The position numbers were made by a program, and so were the translations under genes. This document shows, in pieces, positions 1 through 9,439 of a stretch of DNA of 31,280 bases. The stretch lies in NCBI GenBank assembly GCA_033557685.1, contig JAWQRN010000332.1:1-31280 (forward strand), written 5' to 3'. The DNA comes from Sperchopsis tessellata. Taxonomy: Eukaryota > Arthropoda > Insecta > Coleoptera > Hydrophilidae. The notes beneath the pieces are model-generated. The model ran no database searches. It was not told the origin of the DNA and saw only the letters and a program-made list of their open reading frames with translations. Numbering within the stretch: the stretch's first letter is position 1; the number at the start of each line of letters is the position of its first letter.

Positions 1-1220
1 ATTAGACATTTTTCGAGTAAATGAAAATTGAATGTAAGGAAAGTAAAATAAAGCAAAAACTCTCTTGCTAGCAAAAACTTTATCAGATTTTGTTTTTCGA
101 AGTGCCTGATGTTTTTTACAGATCACGTAAATATAAATCATTTCAAATTTGTTTTACACCGACTTCTTAACATTAGCGGTACATAAATCTTATTGCAATT
201 TAAGTATTATGGCACATTTAACTATTATACACAGGATTGAAATGTTAATTCTCATCGGATGCAAGGATTAGACTTGAACTAGTTTACGATTTGTTTAATG
301 CAAATTGGTGGAGAAACTGGTGATGTTAAAGATATTCAAAAATCTGGACGTCCAAATTTATTGCAGATCGGAAAGTGAAGATTTTGTTAAGTATGGAAGA
401 TAATCCTCACAATACGTCTCAATTGGTTGCAATAGATAATGAAGTTAGTCAGTATATATCATGAGGAAGGAAAACTAGCATCCTTATAAAATTCAACTCG
501 TACAGGAACTCAACGAAGACGAGCCCGACCGGAGACTACAGTTTAGTGAAACTATGATGGACCTGTACCAATCTAATCGACGTTTGCGCTGGCAATTACG
601 TTTTTAAAATAATTGCTGGTATTGGAGTCGAGTAAATCCTCATTGGATGGTTGAGCCACATACTCAACACCGGCAGAAATTAAATGTGTGGGCTGGAAGA
701 GTTGATAACAGAATAGTAGGGCCTTTCTTCTTTGAAGGAACCCTCACAGGAGCAAGATATTTACAGTTTTTACAAAATGACCTTGTTCCAGCGCTTGCAG
801 AAATTTTTCTAAAAGACAATGATCCAGACCTCCCAGGTAATACCATATGGTTTAGCAAGATGGCGCACCCCCGCACTATGCGCAGCCTGTTTGAGATTAT
901 CTGGACAATTGCTTTCCGAGGAGATGAATTGGCAGGCGAGGACCGATAGAATGGCCAGCGAGATCCCCAGACCTTATATCCCTTGACTACTTTTTATGGG
1001 ATTATTTAAAGTCCAAGATCTACGTCACCAGACCACAAAATTTAGCTGACTAGAACATCGCATTAAAGATGAAATGCGCAGAATTAGCCCGGAAACGATT
1101 CAAAATGTACAAGAAGAATTTCTACACAGGCTTCCGTATTGTCAGGAAGTCGGTGAATGAAAGTTCGAACACTTTATTTAAAACTGTATTTGCTTAGCAT
1201 TTACTCGAAAAATGTCTCAT
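1..1220 (+). mobile_element. Tc1/mariner-type DNA transposon remnant with terminal inverted repeats
   Basis: The window opens with an inverted repeat whose core GACATTTTTCGAGTAAATG (5-23) is matched by its reverse complement at 1198-1216. Over the full 23 bases (1-23 against 1198-1220) 21 agree. Between them lies decayed plus-strand transposase sequence of the IS630-Tc1-mariner superfamily. The spacing of about 1.2 kb fits a complete-length element of this superfamily. Because the left repeat sits at the window edge, I cannot see the left target-site duplication. Stops and frameshifts show the copy is dead, but the well-kept repeats mean the boundaries are reliable. Confidence 0.8.
300..1160 (+). 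pseudogene. Broken Tc1/mariner-like transposase
   Basis: Family knowledge: these transposases cut and paste their own element with an N-terminal helix-turn-helix region and a C-terminal DDE/DDD catalytic domain. Seen here: a linker-like stretch near 300-360 (GDVKDIQKSGRPN); one open segment at 647-949 with the catalytic-core signature beginning HTQHRQKLNVWAG and continuing through VGPFFFEGTLTG; then, in another frame near 855-880, QDGAPPHYA, which holds the second catalytic aspartate; and around 940-980 GPIEWPARSPDL, followed by a diverged C-terminal tail near 1020-1150. At least two frame changes and several stops interrupt it. The reading order fits a single ancestral gene of about 340-350 residues. 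No function is expected today. Confidence 0.85.
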
Positions 1221-1768
1221 GTAAGATGGTAACATTTTTATACTATCAATTCGACAATTCCTGTTTCTTCCAACAAAATTTTATTTCGCTTTTTCTGAAT
1301 TTATTCCATACTTTAGGCGCGCACTGTATAGTGGTTTTGCGTAAGACGGCAAAGTCAAAACAAACTAAACTACTGAAACTAATAAACTAACAAACGTGTA
1401 AAAATACTCACATGTAATTTGCTGTTTTATTGAAACACCAATAATACAATTTGCTTTGTATGTGATCCGTAATCCGTAAAGTCATTACACGCACATATTC
1501 TTGCCGACGTATGCTGGACTTCCCGACAAAGCGCGACACGTTCGCGTACTAACACTTGCTTGTAAGACCTGTCGGCGGACTTGACCACCGATCGATTATA
1601 ACTTGCATTTTTTGTGTTTATTTGGAAAATAATATTACACTTACTTTGTGCTTTCACCGTCCCTTTATTTTTATTCAACGCCCCCCTAATACACCCGAGG
1701 ATACTATCAACCCCATGGATCATTCCAGCGGCCCCCAGGGGGCGGTATCACTCATTTTGGAACCACTG
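1221..1768. other. Unassigned sequence between two transposons
   Basis: About 550 bases flank the mariner-type element on the left and the pogo/Tigger element on the right. The part around 1350-1400 is low-complexity (AACTAA-like runs). The part from about 1440 to 1740 is less AT-rich than its surroundings and has short open frames on both strands (up to 98 codons on the minus strand), but none matches a family I recognise. It may be part of a further unrecognised repeat. Confidence 0.4.
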
Positions 1769-1773
1769 CAGTA

Positions 1774-1793
1774 GGCCCTCCATGTAAGCGAGA
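1774..1793 (+). repeat. Left terminal inverted repeat of the pogo/Tigger element
   Basis: GGCCCTCCATGTAAGCGAGA matches the reverse complement of 4736-4755 (GACCCTCTATGTAAGCGAGA) at 18 of 20 positions. TA precedes it. Confidence 0.8.
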
Positions 1794-2469
1794 GTTTCGA
1801 TCGCCAAACACCTCGCGTACATGAAATTCGCGTAAATGGAACCAATTGGAAACACTCCAAAATGTATTTAAGACTAATACAAAAGTTTAAAATTAACGTT
1901 TATTTACGAAAATACAAATATATAATGCGTATAAATTAATCGGAATCCGTCGAAATTTCATTTGATAATTCCTGATTGTTCTGATTATAAAGCAACTTTC
2001 CTCTGAAGGAAGGAACTCAAGTACGTTGGCTTTCAGGTTTTCTTTTTTAGTTCTGATACCATAATATGGTACGGAGCCAGTGCACTAGTAACAGTCCGCT
2101 GAATTTTACTTTCGCGAGTCACTGTCTAGATTTTGTAAAAAATCGATGCTCTCTTCGAACATCTTTAGTCCTTTCTGAAAATTTTAAATGTTCAATTGGT
2201 TTATAGTTTCACTATCCTGTTCATTTTCTATTATTTATTACCTTTACAGTATATTACCTCTTCAACAGATAGCGCCTCATCGTGAGCGTTTAAAATTTCC
2301 AGCTCATCGTCAGTCTGAAGATCCTCAAGACTATCGTCGCAAATATGTCTTCTACTAATTCAGCAATGTCATTTTCAACCGCTTTGTGTTCTACTACTTA
2401 CTGTATGTGAACGCATTCAGGCCATAGTTTTTTTCCAGCATGCATTCATCTCTAGGCTTTTTTATATCA

Positions 2470-3511
2470 GTCTATGCGCAATTAATGTTGTTAACAGCAT
2501 CTGAAATTGTGTAGGATTTCCAAAATTCCTTTAAAGTCACTGTTGGATTGTCTATGACATCGAACATCGCCTTAAAAGTTTTTTTAATATACAGTTTTTT
2601 TAATGTGAAAATAATGCCTTGATCTATGGGCTGAACCAATGTCGTAGTATTCGGCGGTAAAAACACAAATTTTTCGTGTATAATTTCCAGATGAAATAAA
2701 TGACTTGAGGTATTGTCTGTTAATAAAAGCGCTTTAAATTGCAAGTTTTGCTTCTGCAATATTTTTTAACTTCTGGGCAAAAATCCTTCATGAACCAATC
2801 GTCGAACATATTTCCTGACATCCACGCTCAGGGATAGAACCTTCATTGGATAGGTAGGTTTGTTTTGTTCACATTTTTAACGCTCTGGGATTTTCAGACA
2901 TGTAAATTAAAAGGGGCATTTTCACAAAACAGCAAAGTTAAACGATCCTTAGAAACTTTAAAACCTGGAGCCTTTGCTTCATCCTTAGAAATAAAAGATC
3001 TCTTAGACATCCTTTTCCAGTACAGGCCCGTCTCATCTGTGTTAAAAACCTGTTCGGCGAGTACCCTTTAGTCTGAATTATGTTTAATAATTCAGCAGGA
3101 TACTGATTAGCTGAAACCTGATCGACACTTGCAGATTCACCATTTGATTTTGTGCAAATTGTAGAGCTTGTGAAACTTATCGAACTTATCTTACTTGCAT
3201 TAAATTCCAAACTTCATTACTGTCATTTTCATCTTGTAAGGAATATTCTTCTGGTTGTTATATATATACATAGATTCTATACGCATTAACAATGGGTGAC
3301 GTGTATATTTCACCTTCTTTGTTGCCAAAGGCCTTGGCTGTTGTACATATGGTTTTATGCCTTCTTTTTTCGAACAAATAGTGAGAACCGTATATTCATT
3401 GATTCCAAATGCACGTCCTATGGCCGATGCATTTTCACCCGCTTCAAGTCTTCCAATCATTTCAAGCTTTCTGTCTAAATTAATGATCTTCCGTTTCATG
3501 GGCTTAAGCAT
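2470..3511 (-). pseudogene. Broken pogo/Tigger transposase (CENP-B-type HTH plus DDE_1 domain)
   Basis: Read on the minus strand, 3511-3200 encodes a CENP-B N-terminal/pogo helix-turn-helix: KRKIINLDRKLEMIGRLEAG, then NASAIGRAFGINEYTVLTIC. After an interruption, 3210-2938 gives the entry to the catalytic domain (AELLNIIQTKGYSP), and a shifted frame yields a DETGLYW motif with the first catalytic aspartate near 3040-3010. A further segment (2759-2472) gives LLTDNTSSH with the second aspartate and PPNTTTLVQPIDQGI, typical of DDE_1 domains of Tigger and jerky-like proteins. The CENP-B second HTH region is poorly visible between these pieces. Frameshifts and stops divide it into at least three frames, so it is a dead gene. 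Strand and order agree with the element's termini. Confidence 0.85.
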
Positions 3512-3615
3512 AGTTGAAGTTTTTAATAAATGTTAAAAATGTTATGCAAGCAAACACTTTCAAATACAAAGTACGAACGATGTTCCCTCAAATTCATTCG
3601 AATCTTGACAAATAA

Positions 3616-4400
3616 TTACATTTTATTTAACTTAACACACCATATACAATGTAAAAACATATACTTCAAGTGATTATTTTTGTGTATTTCCTTTCTCTCT
3701 TCTCTTTGAAGCTCATTATGTAGCTTTTTCTCAGATGTGATGCATTTTGTGTGACATTCCACCGTCCCTGGTAACGCTTCTCCATCACTTTGATGCCCTG
3801 GTGAAACTGCCCCCCTGCTCTTCACTAACATCACCCAAGTTGTCGGGGAAAAAGTCAAGATGGCTGTGTAAGAAGTGGACTTTTAGGCTCATCAAATATC
3901 CCAGCTTTTTGAATTTGTCTGTCATATTAGGTACAATAAGCTTATAGTTTGGGCCTTTTACACTGCCCAAACACTAGGTCACAACTTGCTTAAATAAGTT
4001 CCAAGCCTCATTCTCCTTTGAAGTCATTTTATTTTCAAAGTTGAATCGAACATCATTTTACGAATGTCAGGCCCAAAGAAAACCCCGTCTTTCAGTTTGG
4101 CTTCTGATAAATGAGGAAATTTTTCACATAAATACTTAAAACGTACACCATCTTTACAAGGCTTTTAGAAACTGTTTCATCAAACCTGATTTGATGTGAA
4201 GAGGTGGCAGAATAACTTTTTGTGGATCTATTAAAATTTTACACAAAATGTTCTTCTCTACAGGTCTTAAGGTTTTTCTTGCAGGCCAATTTTTTCTGGA
4301 CCAGTGTTGATTTCTTGCTCTACTGTCCCACTCACAGATAAAACATGGAAATTTAGTAAATTCACTTTGTGGCCAAGGAGCAAGCATAAACATTAGATAA
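3616..4400 (-). pseudogene. Decayed coding fragment of an uncharacterised family, nested inside the pogo/Tigger element
   Basis: Three minus-strand open segments line up as one broken protein. The first is 4393-4154, with FPCFICEWDSRARNQHW and, near its end, a lysine/proline-rich stretch ending PPLHIKSGLMKQFLKAL. The second is 3970-3785, with GYLMSLKVHFLHSHLDFFP and then a short SEEQGG motif. The third, in other frames between 3858 and 3616, contains a charged stretch (LQREERKEIH). From memory this series resembles an uncharacterised protein family found in many copies in arthropod and cnidarian genomes; I cannot confirm that here. It is not part of a normal Tigger element, which should carry only the transposase. 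It lies upstream of the transposase in the same orientation. It may be a captured fragment or a second element inserted into the first. Stops and frame changes show it is dead. Confidence 0.6.
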
Positions 4401-4735
4401 AAAATGCATATCTTACGTTTTGAATATTCAATTGTGAAAAAATGGTAGGTGATACAACTTTTTTATTATTAATTTCGGACTCAGCACACCTAAAACAAGA
4501 ATCAGGATAAATCATTAAAAATATTTTTTTATCGTTGGCCTGTGTAATTGACACAAATTGTATTTAAAATATATAGTTCGTAATTAAAAACAAAGTTCGT
4601 TTGTGCAATTTGGATAATACATAATTATTTGAATAATACGCAAAAACTTAATTCGCGTAAAAGTGAATTTTGCTTCGCGTACTAAAATACAGGTACCAAA
4701 AGTAATTTGCGTAAATCTGAATTCGCGTACATCGA

Positions 4736-4755
4736 TCTCGCTTACATAGAGGGTC
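4736..4755 (-). repeat. Right terminal inverted repeat of the pogo/Tigger element
   Basis: This is the partner of the repeat at 1774-1793 and is followed by TA. Just inside it are several ATTCGCGTA-like motifs (about 4652-4730), more than the two seen at the left end. Confidence 0.8.
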
Positions 4756-4760
4756 TAGTG

Positions 4761-5289
4761 AATATGCTAGCAATTATTATCTTTTTCATATCTTCATTTT
4801 CTCACAGTTTATTCAGAACAGCTGTTTTGTTGTCAATACTTACACCTTTCACTCTTGCACTTATTTCGTACATGTATAATTACCCTTCCTCCACAAATCA
4901 TGACTACAAAGCTACCTATAAATAATTTAGCGCACTTTTAATATTTACTCACGTGTACGTTTAAATGAAGGGCGAAGAGTACTTATTTGTTGATAAGTGA
5001 TTGTTGGTTGCTGCAATCAATCATTGCCATTTTTTTAAAATAAAATATTTGTTACTAATAAACGTAACGAGTACACGAAGTAATGATATTATTATTTTAT
5101 TACTGACGTCTTGAACGCTGGATATTTGGTTAGGTGATAACTGATTACTGGAATACTTCAAGTACTAAAATCATATCGTGACAATTAAGGCTTTATCATT
5201 TCTTGATTTTCACGAAAACGCACTTTTGTTTATTTACTGTATTTATTTCACATTCTAGACTAACTATTCAATTATATATTACTGAAACG
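4761..5289. other. AT-rich intergenic sequence
   Basis: I see no coding potential, inverted repeat or family resemblance in this stretch beyond AT richness. It directly precedes the GATC satellite. Confidence 0.5.
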
Positions 5290-5447
5290 CATTTTAGCAA
5301 CGATCTTCGATCCAAAAAAAAGATCGATCTTTAACCAAGATCTTCTACATCAAGATCGATCTTCGATCAAGATCGATCTTCGATCAAGATCGATTTTTGA
5401 TCAAGATTAATTTTTGATCATAATAGATCTTTGATCAAGATCGATTT
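5290..5447. repeat. GATC-rich 17-bp tandem satellite
   Basis: From 5352 the sequence runs in 17-bp units of the form AAGATCGATCTTCGATC: 5352-5368 and 5369-5385 are identical, and 5386-5402, 5403-5419, 5420-5436 and a partial unit to 5447 diverge step by step. The block 5300-5351 contains older, shifted relatives. Each unit contains the palindrome AAGATCGATCTT, so the array is self-complementary at unit scale. Confidence 0.85.
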
Positions 5448-6455
5448 CACCGAAACAAAACTTGCACCGATAATATTTCGCACTAAACTATTTGAATTTC
5501 TTTTCATATTTAATAAACGCTATACATCAAGAGCGCAACTTAACCTAAAACTTTTATAATGATGTATTTTATCAGAAGCTGTTATTTTACACGCATACAA
5601 TATATTTAACGAACTCAAATTTATTAGGAAGACAAAATGGCAATATTTTAAGACTAGGAGGATGAAACTTAATTATAAACTTTAAGCTCTAACGGAAGTG
5701 CCCTTTTCAAATTATAAGTGTAAAGTTATTATGGCCTACGAAAGCATACATCTTGACCTTGTAGTAAGTGCTATATTTGATTCTGGCCTTTCTTCAAAGG
5801 ATTTTATGCTCTTATTGTGAAGGCTCTTTTTTGTCATTACAATATATATTGAAGAGATTCCTGTTGGCCACCAAAAACAGATATTCCTTTATAAACGACA
5901 ATTTTGGCATTTTTCCATCTCACGACACAGTCTACTACCTATGTTAGTACCTAGTGTAATTGATTACTGACTAACGAATGCCAAATGTATTGGGTATCGA
6001 AATAATTATATTGACCGCTTGTTTACCGAAAATTCAAAACAATTTTATCTTTATATATACTGTTGTCATATAATCGAATACAGTCAAAATTGTCCATGAT
6101 GCCATGCCATACCATGCTATGCTCCAATATGTGAATTTGTATAGTTACTGTCTTCCCATCAATATTTTTATAACTATAACTACACATCGTTGCTAATCCC
6201 TTTCGTGGTGGACACCCCTAGGTATAAACCTTCTCCATTCTCCTCTATCCTGGCAATTTTTTTTTTAAATAAGGATACTTAACAAATGCGAGAAATCTTA
6301 AAAATAAATTCGATTTTGTTTTTTGTTTGAAGTTTAAATTATATTCTTGTAAAAAATCAATTCGATTCGAATTGTTTAAGTGGTCGTCAACTTTGATAAT
6401 CGTCAAATTTTTATAAAAAAAATGTGCGAAGATTCTTTAATTCATAGCTAATTTT
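5448..6455. other. AT-rich intergenic sequence, no gene seen
   Basis: There is no convincing coding region. A short CATGC/CCATG-like microrepeat occurs around 6098-6125. The rest is AT-rich with simple A and T runs. Confidence 0.5.
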
Positions 6456-6597
6456 AGGGGATTTACTTGAATATAATTTACTTTTTATCATAATCTAAAT
6501 CCCGATTGATTTCATATTCATTGCTAATTTTTAAATGTGCGGAGGGGATTTACTTGAATATAATTTACTCTTTATTATCGTCTAAATCCCGATTGAT
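6456..6597 (+). repeat. Local tandem duplication, 87-bp period
   Basis: The 55 bases at 6456-6510 recur at 6543-6597 with four substitutions; both copies start AGGGGATTTACTTGAATATA and end CCCGATTGAT. The intervening sequence also repeats loosely (GCTAATTTT and AATGTGCG occur on both sides), consistent with a duplicated unit of about 87 bp that has since diverged. Confidence 0.85.
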
Positions 6598-7480
6598 GAA
6601 TCTGACGCAGGTCTACATTTACGTGTACAAATTTTTAATCTTGAAATTGATTTGTTCGATTTCTGTACAAAAGCTGATTCATTTCAAACGTAACGAAATA
6701 ACAAGAGATAACTTTCCAAAAAAATCGACAATTTTAAATATAATATTGTAGTTCTAAGAAAAATGTCAAATGAGGAAACTTATCGAACACAGATAATATA
6801 TGATTATATGCGATTTTATTTTATCGGTTTATAATGTTACTTAGAGAAATAGAAAGTCGGCCTGATATAAATGTGCCTTAAATGTAGTTACAAAATGCAC
6901 ATATTAAATAGCACGTAAAAATATCGACTATAATACTTCCATCACATCATGTATAATTTAATGCTATTAAAAAATTAAAATTAATTTGATAAGGTCGATG
7001 GTTTTCGTCCTTTTTGCACCTTTGGTCATCGTCTGAATGCTTTGGAAAATAAGGACATTTTTAAGGAAAATGTGACAAATCCCAGATAGTTTAAATAGTC
7101 GTTGTGTGGTCGAGATTTCATCTTTAATGTCTTTTGTGTTAAGTATATTACATTTTAATTGTTCCACCGGTAATGATAACCGACCCTCTCCTGTTCCAAA
7201 TCTTCGCAATCCTTAATGAGTTTATTAGGTATGCCCTCTGGGCTCGAGACATTTTCGCATGTGTCCTTTGATTTATTGATTTTATTGTCTTTATTACTAG
7301 GTAGGCTTTAACATTTGATTTTTCTCTTGTTTGTTTTCAAGCGTTGTATATTGGGTTGCCTACCATCTACAATCGTTTTCGAGTTTGTATTTCTTCTTGT
7401 GTCTGTTTTCATTCTGGATGGCTTGATTTTCCTGGTTTTACTTGCCTGCATTTTCCTTGCTGTCCCTTGCGGCTTTATTT
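6598..7480. other. AT-rich sequence, no recognised gene
   Basis: A short minus-strand open frame (7209-6967, 80 codons) and a hydrophobic plus-strand frame (7315-7545) are present but match nothing I know. The right part may belong to the 3' end of the Penelope-like element that follows. Confidence 0.4.
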
Positions 7481-7504
7481 GTGTGTGTGTGTGTGTGTGT
7501 GTGT
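7481..7504 (+). repeat. (GT)12 microsatellite
   Basis: Twelve uninterrupted GT units. It lies just beyond the 3' end of the minus-strand Penelope-like element, where it reads as a CA tract in the element's orientation. Confidence 0.95.
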
Positions 7505-7570
7505 TAAATATTATTTTTAATTTCTTCAGGTTTTCCGGGAGATAACCGTGTGTTGGGTTTTCTTTTTGCC

Positions 7571-7605
7571 GACGTTTAGTCCACCGTTGCAGAGGACATT
7601 ATCAA
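7571..7605 (-). ncRNA. Degenerate hammerhead-ribozyme-like motif of the Penelope-like element
   Basis: The minus strand reads TTGATAA (7605-7599), TGTCC (7598-7594), a 9-nt loop plus GT, GGAC (7582-7579), TAAAC (7578-7574), GTC (7573-7571). This is the layout of a type I hammerhead: a CUGAUGA-like box, stem II formed by GUCC/GGAC, and a GAAA-like box. Both conserved boxes carry substitutions (CUGAUGA to UUGAUAA, GAAA to UAAA), so self-cleavage is unlikely now. Assignment rests on the pattern plus the adjacent reverse transcriptase. Confidence 0.5.
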
Positions 7606-7740
7606 GACATGTAGCTCTAAAGATTGCTAATTATAGATTGACATATAGCTCTGAAAAGTACTAGATGCAGGTGCCAACCAGCTTTAAAAAGTGGTAAGTA
7701 TAAACTGACATGTAGCTCTCACAACTGCTAGTCGTAGAAT
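7606..7740. repeat. Imperfect 34-bp tandem repeat
   Basis: GACATGTAGCTCT at 7606, GACATATAGCTCT at 7640 and GACATGTAGCTCT at 7707 are spaced 34 and 67 bases apart, with a degraded fourth unit at about 7671-7705. Each is followed by a diverged tail with a GCTA or CTAG core. It sits between the hammerhead-like motif and the reverse transcriptase remnant, so it probably belongs to the retroelement's 3' region. Confidence 0.65.
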
Positions 7741-7749
7741 AAAAGGATT

Positions 7750-8875
7750 TCCGTAGTTTACGTCCTTATATAGAATGTTTGCGGAGTAAACGTTCTATCT
7801 TCTCTGTCGTGTTTTTTTTTTTACGTATGGTAATTAAGTATGGCCAATAACATTCAGGTTCTGGCTGGGGGGAGCGGGATTTTTCAAATGCTGGATGGTC
7901 CTCTGTATAACCGAAGATTTGTACCCGTTGTCAAGGAGCGTATTCTTGACCTTACTAAGTTCTTCCGATAAATTATCTGTTTGGCTGAGACTGAACGCAC
8001 TGTAGATCAGAGAATTTATGACTGACATTTTCTGAGAAGGGTGATGTAAATATGTGGCGTGGATGTACTTATTCGTATGCGTGGGCTTGCGATAGACTGA
8101 ATGGCCCAGTGTGTCGTCACAAAAAGGGCGTCCAAGAACGGAATTTCTCCAGAGACCTTAACTTCCATTGTGAATTGGATGTCGGTGTGGCTATTATTAC
8201 ACATATCTAAACCAACATTTCGGTTTCAGGGGAGCAGAAGCTAAAACTTGTTCTTAGAAATCTTCCATAAAAATGTTTACAATGACTGGTGAGAGTGGGG
8301 ATCCCATAGCGGCACCAGAAGTTTGTTCAAATCAGTCCGCTATAGTGGATGGAAGAGACTTGTTAGCCAGTAACTGGCGAATAATCTGAATGGAATCACC
8401 TTCGTGAACAGAGAAATTACATCGAAGCTGTCGAGGAGATCGTTTTTGTTGAGAATCATATTAGAAGAGTTCTTGATGTATGATGACGATGTTTCAATAA
8501 ACTGGTTGAGATGGGGAGTGAGAAATTTGGCGAGTTTATGGTTCTTTGGGAGTCCGTAAATCCTAGGGATGCGAGAATCATGCGGCAAAACAGGTTTCTG
8601 CTCATTAGGGTCGAGATGTGAACTTTTTTTATATATGACACCGACTTCTTTATTCTACTAGTCGGATTGCGGCTTGTATAGGGGATCTTGTAGAAGATGT
8701 GACATCTTTTCAATGTTTGCGGAACGGTCCATTATGATAATCGCGTTACCCTTGTCCGCAGAGAGGATCGAAATTTCGGAGTTATTCTTGAGGCTTCTTA
8801 GAGTCATTCATTTCTGGGTTTTATTGTTTATCCTGAGGATGAGACGTGATGCCTCAAAACCGGTAGACAACAATT
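7750..8875 (-). pseudogene. Broken Penelope-like reverse transcriptase
   Basis: Minus-strand translation in changing frames gives the family's landmarks in the right order. ILSADKGNAIIIMDRSA is near 8770-8720; IPRIYGLPKNHK lies in the segment starting at 8588; SFDVISLFTKV is just after it (about 8440-8390); AAMGSPLSPVIVNIFMEDF is near 8310-8240; KCWFRYV comes just before 8200. YRKPTHTNKYIHATYLHHPS falls at about 8093-8034, and a tail containing SEELSKVKNTLLDNGYKSS runs to about 7840. A last relic near 7830-7760 reads YVKKKNTTEKIERLLRKHSI. The catalytic aspartates expected after FRYV are lost to stops and frameshift, so the enzyme is dead. Live members copy RNA into DNA and use a GIY-YIG endonuclease, which I do not see here. 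Confidence 0.82.
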
Positions 8876-8880
8876 AATAA

Positions 8881-9439
8881 TTAAATAATTTATAGACAGT
8901 TGGTGTTTCATTCTGGGATTTCACTTCTTTTATGTGTAATATAGCAAACCCCTACTCCTCAACAATATAATCATTAAAAATTAGACTTCAGATATAGAAT
9001 ATATTGTTTTGGGTATAGAAAAAATTTACATTTTAAACTATTAAAAATATTGTTAAGAAAATACTGTTATTTCTCTACGCTACTGAGCGTGGTACCAGAA
9101 GGGGAGTTCTTCGACAAAGTTGTATGCGGGCGTTCGGACGATTAGTATACCCGATATAAATCACTATACATACTGTAATATATTTTTGCGATACATACTG
9201 TAATTTATTGTTGTGCCATAGTAATCTACTCAGCTAAAAAAAAAAATACACTTTAAAAATGGTGAGTTGTTTTTTTGCGAACCAGTAAAAACGTGTGGTG
9301 TTTAAGTAAAATAATAATTACAGTAAATATAGTGTTATTAACACACTACATTAACCAGTGTGCAAAACAAAAAAAAGTGTCCGATAAATCCAATGCTAAG
9401 TAGGTCAGCTATGAATATGTCAGTCAAATGAGAACCAAT
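8881..9439. other. AT-rich sequence between two retroelements
   Basis: No coding region is recognised. The segment 9070-9160 is somewhat less AT-rich and could be a piece of a long terminal repeat, but I find no matching second copy downstream. Confidence 0.4.

Larger units (their letters stand above)
1769..4760 (-). mobile_element. pogo/Tigger-type DNA transposon, about 3 kb
   Basis: The two ends form matching inverted repeats. The left end reads CAGTAGGCCCTCCATGTAAG and the reverse complement of the right end reads CACTAGACCCTCTATGTAAG, continuing CGAGA in both. A TA lies at the same position in both ends (1772-1773 and 4756-4757), so the element proper may be 1774-4755 flanked by TA duplications, or it may begin at the CA. 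Subterminal TCGCGTA-like motifs recur at about 1813, 1827, 4652, 4674, 4706 and 4722 and are candidate transposase-binding sites. The internal minus-strand gene is a decayed CENP-B/Tigger-like transposase. The roughly 1.2 kb between that gene's start and the right end contains an unrelated decayed coding fragment. Confidence 0.82.
7540..8880 (-). mobile_element. Penelope-like retroelement remnant
   Basis: On the minus strand this stretch carries, in order, a decayed reverse transcriptase and then a 3' region with a degenerate hammerhead-like motif (7571-7605) and short tandem repeats (7606-7740). Hammerhead motifs in the pseudo-LTRs of Penelope-like elements are established knowledge, so motif and reverse transcriptase support each other. 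Neither a GIY-YIG endonuclease domain nor a complete 5' end is visible: only about 200 bases separate the last recognisable reverse-transcriptase-linked residues from the motif. Edges are approximate. Confidence 0.75.

Noticed and set aside
1427..1723. 98-codon minus-strand ORF as a host gene
   Set aside because: It has no family resemblance and lies between two dead transposons; overlapping opposite-strand frames of similar length are also open.
5290..5447. CRISPR-like repeat array
   Set aside because: Units are contiguous 17-mers without unique spacers, and the DNA is eukaryotic.
7315..7545. Hydrophobic 76-codon ORF resembling a small membrane protein
   Set aside because: It runs through the GT microsatellite and T-rich sequence, so the Val/Cys/Phe/Leu richness is compositional.
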